12,721 nucleotides of DNA from a bacterium. Lineage in GTDB: Bacteria > Acidobacteriota > Blastocatellia > Pyrinomonadales > Pyrinomonadaceae. Shown here piece by piece: positions 1 to 5,732 of this stretch. How positions within the stretch are numbered: the first letter of the stretch is position 1; every line of letters starts with the position of its first letter. A program made the position numbers and the translations under genes. The stretch covers positions 1 through 12,721 of the forward strand of contig JAQSDP010000466.1 in assembly GCA_029945985.1 (NCBI GenBank), given 5' to 3'. The notes beneath the pieces were generated by a model. It did no database searches, had not been told where the DNA came from, and worked only from the letters and a program-made list of their open reading frames with translations.

Positions 1-411
1 CTAAACGCGATCGGAGACAGTGCCGCCGTCGGCAAAGTAAAAGAATGGGGGATCTACAGCTCGTGGCCGCGTTTGATAGCTGCGCACGGGATGATCGGTA
101 TCTCGATGGACGCGGACGGTACGCGGATCCAGGAAAGTCTTAAGGGAATCTTTGCGTTCCTTGAGCGCGAAGGTGCTTCGCACGGGGTAGATGCTTCGCG
201 GCTTGGCGTTTACGCGGCGAGCGCGAACACTACCCAATCGATCGTTTACCTGATGGGTGACGGAGCGGCGAAAGGAATCAAGGCGGCAGGCCTTTATTCC
301 GGTGCGACGCCGACTGCGGAGACGCAAAGATTCAGAACTTCTCCAGCTCTGGAGTTGTGCGCCCATTGTGCGCCAAACTCGCCAGAACAGGGGGAAACGC
401 GGCGAACGTAA
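1..411 (+). pseudogene. alpha/beta-hydrolase fragment, 5' end outside window, C-terminus lost
   Basis: The frame is open from the first base to a TAA at 409-411. The translated part reads like the middle of a dienelactone-hydrolase-type alpha/beta hydrolase: SWPRLIAAHGMIGISMDADG (a strand-helix stretch), a helix ending GVDASRLGVYAASAN, then IKAAGLYSGATPTAE. The serine of YAASAN (codon 220-222) sits at the nucleophile-elbow position, although the motif is A-x-S-x-N rather than G-x-S-x-G. Members of the family normally continue with a strand carrying the catalytic Asp and a final His. Here the frame instead runs into an unrelated low-quality tail after about base 324 and stops, so the acid and His of the triad are missing. 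I infer a truncated, probably non-functional gene. It is the only clear coding signal on the plus strand and converges on the sugar operon. Substrate unknown. Confidence 0.6.
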
Positions 412-416
412 AGTAA

Positions 417-684
417 AGAGAAGTCAACTAGAGGAAAGGTATGCGGGAAACATAGCCAAAGAAATCTTAACTACTCGAAACCCTATAAACTTGAAGGCTA
501 AGATTCATAACCCCAAGGTCGGGAGTTCGATCCTCCCCCCCGCCACCAACATTTATGGACATTCCGTCGCCCGGTGTCCTGTTCACTTGCACGCTCGGGC
601 ACTCGCGGTCGTTTCTTGCCAGGCAGTCAATTTGTTTCCGCCGACAATCTTCGATATTCGATCAGGACCTATTCATATGAAGTA
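417..684. other. non-coding junction region containing a tRNA remnant
   Basis: No convincing gene is present in these 268 bases on either strand. The left part (417-503) is AT-richer than the surroundings and unlike the operon. The tRNA 3' half lies at 504-548. The right part (549-684) follows the stop codon of the last operon gene on the minus strand. I looked there for a GC-rich hairpin followed by a T-run that could terminate the operon and found none. The only symmetric element is a 10-base palindrome, TTCATATGAA, at 672-681, of unknown significance. Confidence 0.6.
504..548 (+). other. 3' half of a tRNA-Met-like (CAT) gene; putative attachment-site remnant
   Basis: The segment matches the tRNA cloverleaf from the anticodon loop to the encoded CCA end. 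The anticodon loop is TTCATAA (504-510, anticodon CAT 506-508). The 3' anticodon stem is CCCCA (511-515) and the variable region follows to 520. The T-stem GGGAG (521-525) pairs with CTCCC (533-537) around the loop TTCGATC (526-532). The 3' acceptor strand is CCCCGCC (538-544), then discriminator A and CCA (546-548). The 5' side fails: bases 499-503 do not pair with 511-515, and no GGCGGGG acceptor strand, D-loop or TAGCTCAG-like sequence occurs upstream. It is therefore a half gene, not a working tRNA. Such 3' halves with CCA are the usual scar left by tyrosine-integrase elements that insert at the anticodon loop of a tRNA gene. Confidence 0.75.
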
Positions 685-1539
685 TTAGGTACGAGTCGAA
701 GTAAGTTCCCACCGTTCCGAGTGTTCGCTTGATTCACCAGAGTTCAAGGTCCTAAGCGGAGCCAAAGTCTCCACTTCTATGAAGTCACCTGCAGTGTAAA
801 CTTCGGTGTTTGAATTCAAGTCAGGATAAACGGCTTCTTCATCGTACGCGAAACGCTTAACGAATTGCTGATCTTGCAGGCGATATCCCACCCAGCCGCG
901 CTTGTTCAAGACGCCGATCTTCTGCGGTTCGCTCTTTGCCCCATCGACCCGCAGACGAATAAATTCCTTATCAAATTGCCAGCGTGAATCCGAGAGATCA
1001 GTGTACGGCCAGAGGGCTAGACTTCTTGTCGGCAAGAGGGTTTCGGTTCCGTAGGACTCCCATTGCTCGTTTGGGATTTCGCAGACTCCGCCCGCACGCA
1101 TGACGGTCAGAGCCCAACAGGCCATCTCTACCGCCACGGTGCCTCGGTTGGTGATAGTGTGATCTATTGAGAGACCCGACCCCGTTGCATCCAATCTGAC
1201 CAGTAGTTCCTTTTGGGTACGTGTTATTTCGTCGATCGGTTGAACCAGCCGGATCGAGTTCTCTTTCAAGTTGTAGTGATACTCGACCGGTGAATTGTCT
1301 GGAACATAAGAATTAGGCATATGCTCCGGTGCGATCCAAAGACGATGCCCGCCGTACGGCTTAAACTCCCCCAAGGCGGTTTCTACTCGAGCGTTCGGAT
1401 GCAAGCCAAGAATGTTTTCGCCTCCAACGAATGCATAAGAGAGTATTCGAGGACCGACTTCGGTAGTCACGACCACTTCGACCTCCCCATTTGAAAGCCG
1501 AATGCAGTTTGGCAGATTTAGATACTCAACGAATTGCAT
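685..1539 (-). CDS. DUF4380 family protein, galactose-mutarotase-like fold
   Basis: This 284-residue cytoplasmic protein has no signal peptide or membrane segment. The start is taken as ATG at 1539; a TTG one codon upstream is also in frame. The N-terminal stretch PNCIRLSNGEVEVVVTTEVG, followed by PRILSYAFVGGENILG, and the hallmark GGHRLWIAPEHMP (around residues 63-75) are typical of DUF4380 proteins. These belong to the beta-sandwich superfamily of aldose 1-epimerases and related carbohydrate-binding proteins. No activity is established for the family that I can name. It is the last gene of the operon, and its ATG overlaps the end of galK by 14 bases, indicating translational coupling. Because no galM is seen and the gene follows galK and galT, I infer that it may act as the sugar mutarotase or a related epimerase. 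A carbohydrate-binding, non-catalytic role is equally possible. Confidence 0.8.
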   Translation of the reverse strand: MQFVEYLNLPNCIRLSNGEVEVVVTTEVGPRILSYAFVGGENILGLHPNARVETALGEFKPYGGHRLWIAPEHMPNSYVPDNSPVEYHYNLKENSIRLVQPIDEITRTQKELLVRLDATGSGLSIDHTITNRGTVAVEMACWALTVMRAGGVCEIPNEQWESYGTETLLPTRSLALWPYTDLSDSRWQFDKEFIRLRVDGAKSEPQKIGVLNKRGWVGYRLQDQQFVKRFAYDEEAVYPDLNSNTEVYTAGDFIEVETLAPLRTLNSGESSEHSERWELTSTRT

Positions 1540-2716
1540 CAACTACTTCTCTTGCGCCATCCGCCGGTTCTGAGATGTAGATCGCGGGCTCCGTATCAGT
1601 GTTGCGGGCATATCCCTCAAGGACCTGTGTCGTAAACATCTCGAGGTTCTGTTTTCGCACCAAGTTGACCGTTGAGCCACCGAATCCTCCTCCAGTCATG
1701 CGGCCGCCCAGCACGCCCTTGCATTCGAACGCCAGGTCGACGAGTAGATCCAATTCCCGGCAGCTGACCTCGAAGTCATCTCGCAGACTCGTGTGTGACT
1801 CCCACATCAACTTTCCAAAGCTGCTTAGATCGCCCTTTCTCAGACTATCGACCGCCAGCAAAGTCCGATCGTTCTCCGACACCACGTGGCGGACGCGCTT
1901 TCTGATGTTTTCCGGCAGAGATCCGGCATACTGTTCGAACTGCAGCCGAGTAACGTCGCGCAGCTGAGCAATTCCAGGCAGGAATTTTCGTAAGATCTCG
2001 ACCCCCTCTTCACACTCGTCACGCCTTACGTTGTAATTGGAGGCTGCTAAATCGTGCTTAACTTTGCTGTCGCAAATAACAACGCGCGTCTCCGCTGATG
2101 ACAAAGGGACTTGCTCCGATTCTAGACTTCGACAATCGATCAAGAGAGCATTACCCTTCTTTCCCAAAGCGGAAATATATTGATCCATTATACCGACGTT
2201 CGCGCCGACAAACTCGTGTTCGGCTGCTTGTCCGACAAGGGCAAGCTGAACTTTGTCGATCGATACGTCTGAGATTTCAGTGAGAGCCAAACCGACCGAT
2301 ATCTCGAGTGCAGCAGACGATGAAAGTCCTGCACCGCTTGGGACGTCGGAATCAATAAGCAGATCCGCTCCCAACAGTCGGACGCCTGTGCGTTCCAAGA
2401 TCCGCGCCATACCTTCGATATAATCTAGCCAAGATCCGCGACGCATCAGCTCGGGCGAATCTAAATCGATCTCACCGGCCTCACCACGATTTCTCGATCG
2501 AACAAGGATCTTCCGATCGGTGCGCGCGGTGGCGGCAACCGTCGTTCCGCGCTCGATCGCCATCGGGAGAACAAAACCGCCATTGTAGTCGGTGTGTTCA
2601 CCGATGAGATTCACACGTCCCGGCGCGCGAAACATCCGCGGCACCCGGCCGTAGATGCTGTGAAATTCCGAGCGGAGCTTTTCGAGGTTGGATGACATAT
2701 GCGTCGACCGCAGCAT
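1526..2716 (-). CDS. galK: galactokinase
   Basis: GalK phosphorylates alpha-D-galactose at C1 with ATP, the first committed step of the Leloir pathway, in the cytoplasm. The 396-residue length is normal. The galactokinase signature APGRVNLIGEHTDYNGG lies at residues 31-47, including the catalytic-site Arg34. The GHMP kinase ATP loop PSGAGLSSSAA lies at 126-136. GIMDQYISALG contains the likely catalytic base Asp178, and the third GHMP motif GGRMTGGGFGGS is near the C-terminus. All key residues are intact. Two starts are possible: ATG at 2716, which gives the 8-base gap from galT, or ATG at 2698 (MSSNLEKL). Neither has a clear Shine-Dalgarno sequence, so coupling to galT translation is likely. 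Its 3' end overlaps the next gene. Confidence 0.96.
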   Translation of the reverse strand: MLRSTHMSSNLEKLRSEFHSIYGRVPRMFRAPGRVNLIGEHTDYNGGFVLPMAIERGTTVAATARTDRKILVRSRNRGEAGEIDLDSPELMRRGSWLDYIEGMARILERTGVRLLGADLLIDSDVPSGAGLSSSAALEISVGLALTEISDVSIDKVQLALVGQAAEHEFVGANVGIMDQYISALGKKGNALLIDCRSLESEQVPLSSAETRVVICDSKVKHDLAASNYNVRRDECEEGVEILRKFLPGIAQLRDVTRLQFEQYAGSLPENIRKRVRHVVSENDRTLLAVDSLRKGDLSSFGKLMWESHTSLRDDFEVSCRELDLLVDLAFECKGVLGGRMTGGGFGGSTVNLVRKQNLEMFTTQVLEGYARNTDTEPAIYISEPADGAREVVDAIR

Positions 2717-2724
2717 TAACGCGG

Positions 2725-3708
2725 TTACCAGACGACCGTTTCGATCAAACGACGTAGTTCCGACGCTTTTTCTTCTGGCAGAGTGTCATTGATAAACATT
2801 CCCGCGCCGGCTTCGCTCCCCGCCAAATACTTCAGTTTGGTTGCTGTGCGCATCGGCGGATAAAACTCTACGTGAAAGTCGAAAAAACTGTAATCTGAAC
2901 CGTCTGACGGACGATTGTTCATCGACATAATGTATGGGAAACTCACATCAAAAAGCCTATCAAATGCGGAAAGCACCTGTTTGAAAATACTGGCGAGATC
3001 ACGAAGTTGGGCGAGCGTGAGATCGGTCAGTGCTTCTGCGTGAGTGTTTGGATATATATGTAGCTCAAATGGATAACGAGCGAAGAACGGGATCAGCGCT
3101 GTGAACGATTCATTTTCGGCAACTATTCGCTCCCCATTTTTCTTTTCCACGTGCAGAAGGCTTGCGATCAAGTTGTTGCCCGTTCTTGCCTTATGTTCGC
3201 GAAACTGATTTACCTTTTGGACCAGGCGGGGTGGAATAAAAGGGTATGCGTATATCTGGCCGTGGGGATGCGGCAGCGTAACGCCGACGGCTTCCCCCTT
3301 ATTCTCAAAAATATAAACGTACTCAACAAAATCGAGTTCGCCTAGATCCTTGAATCTGTCCTGCCAGACCTGCATCAACTTGTAGATCTGCGATACCGGT
3401 TGGTCTGCCAAGCTCGAATTGTGATCGGGCGTGTAGACCACGACTTCGCAAACCCCTTGAGCGGGACGCACTGGATAAAGGTCGCTTCCGTCAACGGCCG
3501 GTTCAGGGGGATCCGGCATTAAGCTTGGAAACTTGTTCTCGAAAACGACGATGTCATAACTCGGCTCGGAGATTTCGGTCGGAAAGCCGCCAGCTATGGT
3601 CGGACAAAGCGGACAATAACCGGGCGGCGGAAAAAACGTACGATCCTGGCGATGCGTTGCCGTGACGGTCCATTCACCAAGAAGAGGATTCCAGCGGAGT
3701 TCAGACAT
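2725..3708 (-). CDS. galT: galactose-1-phosphate uridylyltransferase
   Basis: GalT exchanges UMP between UDP-glucose and galactose 1-phosphate, giving UDP-galactose and glucose 1-phosphate. At 327 residues it is close to the usual family length. The active-site motif HPHGQ is at residues 147-151, with His149 the expected uridylylated nucleophile. CPLC at 32-35 and the later LHIYPNTH stretch match the family's metal-binding sites. The N-terminus MSELRWNPLLGEWTV is typical, fixing the start at 3708. Its ATG lies inside the last codons of the small gene upstream (ATGTCTGA), and galK follows after 8 bases. UDP-galactose 4-epimerase, needed to complete the pathway, is not in this window and must be encoded elsewhere. 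Confidence 0.96.
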   Translation of the reverse strand: MSELRWNPLLGEWTVTATHRQDRTFFPPPGYCPLCPTIAGGFPTEISEPSYDIVVFENKFPSLMPDPPEPAVDGSDLYPVRPAQGVCEVVVYTPDHNSSLADQPVSQIYKLMQVWQDRFKDLGELDFVEYVYIFENKGEAVGVTLPHPHGQIYAYPFIPPRLVQKVNQFREHKARTGNNLIASLLHVEKKNGERIVAENESFTALIPFFARYPFELHIYPNTHAEALTDLTLAQLRDLASIFKQVLSAFDRLFDVSFPYIMSMNNRPSDGSDYSFFDFHVEFYPPMRTATKLKYLAGSEAGAGMFINDTLPEEKASELRRLIETVVW

Positions 3709-3850
3709 TCTCGGCCACCTCGGCGAGCGTCTCCGTCTCGACTTTTCCGAACGTGTAATAAATGATATATCGCCGTCCGTCGGGCATAGTTTCGCGACGC
3801 TTGTGCATTTCGCGATCGACTATTTCCTGCTGGTTCTCTTCGTTCTCCAT
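3701..3850 (-). CDS. 49-residue small protein between the dioxygenase and galT genes
   Basis: An ATG at 3848-3850 opens a 49-codon frame ending in TGA at 3701-3703. It starts 6 bases after the stop of the dioxygenase gene and overlaps the galT start by 8 bases, filling what would otherwise be a 148-base hole in a tightly packed operon. The protein begins MENEENQQEI, has a central PDGRRYIIYYTF and ends EVAENV. It has ten Glu and two Asp against seven Lys/Arg, with a polar helical-looking N-terminal half and a short beta-like hydrophobic stretch (residues 28-34). There is no signal peptide, membrane segment or Cys-based metal site. Position, spacing and stop/start overlap support a real translated gene. 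I do not recognise a family and give no function. The overlap suggests its translation is coupled to GalT. Confidence 0.7.
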   Translation of the reverse strand: MENEENQQEIVDREMHKRRETMPDGRRYIIYYTFGKVETETLAEVAENV

Positions 3851-3856
3851 TTGATC

Positions 3857-4651
3857 TTAGTAGGCGAAAGCTTGATATATCTCTCGCGTGTCTATCTCGT
3901 CCAGCGATTCTACGCGGGGGTTGAACCGGAGAAGATACCGGGAATCCTCGGATAGGCTTTCCCACGCATCAAGCGGGATCCGAATCGAAACTTCTGGACG
4001 AAACAACCATCGGCGACTATAGCCGATAACGCACATTGGTCGCGGATGATCCGTTCGATTTGGTGTTCCCCGGTGGATCGCCCGAACATCCCGGATGATC
4101 AAATCGCCGGTTTCAAGCAATATTCGTTCGAGTTTGACTTCCCCGGTTTCAATTCCTTTCAGTCCTTCCTCTCTCGCCATCATATGGGTTCCAAACGTTG
4201 TCTCGAGGGGGCCGTTTTCTTCCGTCACATCAACGAGCGGAAAATTGACTGCCAATTGGAAGGGCGGCGTCTCGAGACCTAGCTCCGGAAAAAGGGGCGG
4301 AGCATCACGGTGTAGATCTTGATACATGGACCCGGGCAGCGGGGTGTCGACAGCCAGCTGGCACATCACCATATTCTTTCCAACGAGATTTTTCGCAATT
4401 GCCAAAACGTCCGGGTCGGCGAAGATCGCTTCGTCGGCGAATGGACGAATGAACGGTAACGTAACGTAGTGACGATTCGATCCGCGATTTTGTTTTCCGC
4501 TTTCCCTCTCGATGTGAGTGGTAAGAAGCGGCCTGAAATGCTCATCCCATCGCTGCAGTGTTTCCGCAGGAAAGTGGCCCTTCAAAATGCAAAGTCCGCT
4601 GGTTAGGGTCTCATGTGTGAACTGTTCGATCTCAGCTCGGCTGTAACGCAT
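3857..4651 (-). CDS. phytanoyl-CoA dioxygenase (PhyH) family Fe(II)/2-oxoglutarate oxygenase
   Basis: This 264-residue cytoplasmic protein has the PhyH double-stranded beta-helix pattern. The Fe(II)-binding motif H-x-D is His114-Arg-Asp116 in YQDLHRDAPPLFP, and the distal His is His193 in VRAIHRGTPNRT. A following Arg in that region would bind 2-oxoglutarate. The intact triad predicts an active oxygenase that hydroxylates or oxidatively processes a small molecule with O2 and 2-oxoglutarate. The family is broad (phytanoyl-CoA, ectoine, halogenation and natural-product steps), so the substrate cannot be read from sequence. It starts 39 bases after the second permease stop and ends 6 bases before the small gene, placing it inside the sugar operon. 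A possible internal promoter lies directly before its ATG. Its role in sugar metabolism is unknown. Confidence 0.88.
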   Translation of the reverse strand: MRYSRAEIEQFTHETLTSGLCILKGHFPAETLQRWDEHFRPLLTTHIERESGKQNRGSNRHYVTLPFIRPFADEAIFADPDVLAIAKNLVGKNMVMCQLAVDTPLPGSMYQDLHRDAPPLFPELGLETPPFQLAVNFPLVDVTEENGPLETTFGTHMMAREEGLKGIETGEVKLERILLETGDLIIRDVRAIHRGTPNRTDHPRPMCVIGYSRRWLFRPEVSIRIPLDAWESLSEDSRYLLRFNPRVESLDEIDTREIYQAFAY

Positions 4652-4652
4652 A

Positions 4653-4688
4653 AGGTGAAATTATACCTGTGAGATTCTGCGGACAATC
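4653..4688 (-). promoter_or_regulatory. possible internal promoter with near-leaderless start for the dioxygenase gene
   Basis: On the minus strand a perfect TATAAT lies at 4665-4660, only 8 bases before the dioxygenase ATG at 4651. A partial -35 (TTGTCC, 4686-4681) sits 15 bases upstream, shorter than the usual 16-18. The TATAAT is inside an imperfect palindrome, AGGT-8-ACCT, at 4653-4668. Transcription would begin within a few bases of the ATG, giving an essentially leaderless message. No Shine-Dalgarno sequence is present before this ATG, which fits. Chance occurrence of TATAAT in AT-rich intergenic DNA is a real alternative. Confidence 0.3.
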
Positions 4689-4690
4689 AC

Positions 4691-5677
4691 CTACCTTAAC
4701 TTTGTCAGGCGGTTTTGAACTACGACGACGAAAAGCAGGATCAGGCCACGAAGAACAAGCTGCCACCAGGGGCTGATCTGGCCCTCCAGATTAAACAGAT
4801 TAAAGATCACCCCAAGCAAAAGAACGCCAACCAATGTGGCTAAAGCGCTTCCTTGTCCTCCTGTTAAAAGCGTTCCACCGATCACGACTGCGGCGATCGC
4901 GTCGAGTTCCCAGCCCACACCTGCAACTGGCTGTCCTGTCCCAAGGCGCGAAGCGAGAATTACACCTGCCAATCCCGCCAACGCCCCGCTGATCGCATAT
5001 ACCAAAATAGTCACCCGGTCCGTGTTCAAACCCATTAGACGGGCGGCTTCGTCGTTGTCCCCAACCGCGAGAACATTCCGTCCGAATCGCGTGTGGTTCA
5101 AAACGAGCCATCCGACGGCGAACGCAACCAACAATATGACTATCGGAACCGGCACAAAACCGATCGAGCCTCGTCCAAGCCATCCGAAGCTGTCACTGGA
5201 GCTTGTGATCCTGACCGATTCCTCACCGGTCACGGCCAGGGCCAGACCGCGTGCCGCGATCATCATGGCAAGAGTGACAATGAAGGGCTGAATTCTTCCC
5301 TTTGAGATGACCAAGCCGTTTATCAATCCTAGGATGGTAGCGGCGGCAACTGCGGCAGGCAGCGCGACGATCAAACCCTGGCCTGCGAGGCTCGCCGCAA
5401 TAACACCTGCTACGGCCAGTAGTGCTCCGACGGACAGATCTATGCCGCCAGTTAAGATCACGAATGTCATCCCGAGCGCGACAAGGCCAAGCATGGAATT
5501 TTGTCGCAGGATATTAAGCAGATTCTCTGGGGTCAGAAACGCTTCGTAACGCGCAAAACCGATCAAGCAAACGAGCAAAAGCATAACGAGTGCACCCTGA
5601 TGCTGCAAAAGCGATCCTATTCTTGCCCGCATAGAAGGCCTCAGCTCGATCTCACCCGATGTACTAGATCCGCTCAT
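4691..5677 (-). CDS. sugar ABC transporter permease, second subunit (YjfF-like)
   Basis: This is an integral inner-membrane subunit of a carbohydrate-uptake ABC transporter of the RbsC/AraH/YjfF type. The ATG at 5677 gives 328 residues, the usual family length. The frame stays open upstream to 5779, but that extension is hydrophilic, overlaps the preceding gene and looks unlike a permease N-terminus. Multiple hydrophobic helices are evident. Family hallmarks are GGIDLSVG (residues 77-84), RIQPFIVTLAMM, and the ELDAIAAVVIGGTLLTGG cytoplasmic coupling region (257-274). It is paralogous to the permease at 7381-8352. By analogy with E. coli YtfT and YjfF, the two would form a heterodimeric channel. 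A GH43 gene separates the two permease genes, leaving a 55-base gap before this start with no strong Shine-Dalgarno sequence. Confidence 0.92.
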   Translation of the reverse strand: MSGSSTSGEIELRPSMRARIGSLLQHQGALVMLLLVCLIGFARYEAFLTPENLLNILRQNSMLGLVALGMTFVILTGGIDLSVGALLAVAGVIAASLAGQGLIVALPAAVAAATILGLINGLVISKGRIQPFIVTLAMMIAARGLALAVTGEESVRITSSSDSFGWLGRGSIGFVPVPIVILLVAFAVGWLVLNHTRFGRNVLAVGDNDEAARLMGLNTDRVTILVYAISGALAGLAGVILASRLGTGQPVAGVGWELDAIAAVVIGGTLLTGGQGSALATLVGVLLLGVIFNLFNLEGQISPWWQLVLRGLILLFVVVVQNRLTKLR

Positions 5678-5732
5678 AATTATTTGGTCGCAGGGGGGCG
5701 ACGACAAATCGATCGCTCGAAGCCCGCCTTCA

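Noticed and set aside
295..302. Apparent defect in the ATPase second domain (Walker A without Lys), residue positions given
   Set aside because: The GLLGSGRT loop is the normal form in the second domain of RbsA/MglA/YtfR-type ATPases.
430..548. A complete tRNA gene ending at 548
   Set aside because: Only the 3' half can fold. The 5' acceptor strand GGCGGGG, the D-arm and the 5' anticodon stem are all absent upstream, so it is not a functional tRNA.
549..684. Rho-independent terminator after the last operon gene
   Set aside because: No GC-rich inverted repeat followed by a T-run could be found on the minus strand here. The palindrome TTCATATGAA is too short and AT-rich.
257..688. Plus-strand 143-codon open frame
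   Set aside because: It crosses the hydrolase fragment, the junction and the tRNA remnant in a different frame. The product is Arg-rich with no domain character, so it is a chance frame.
3594..3965. Minus-strand 123-codon frame across the dioxygenase-galT junction
   Set aside because: It overlaps the ends of three better-supported genes in another frame. The product is Arg-rich and lacks any motif.
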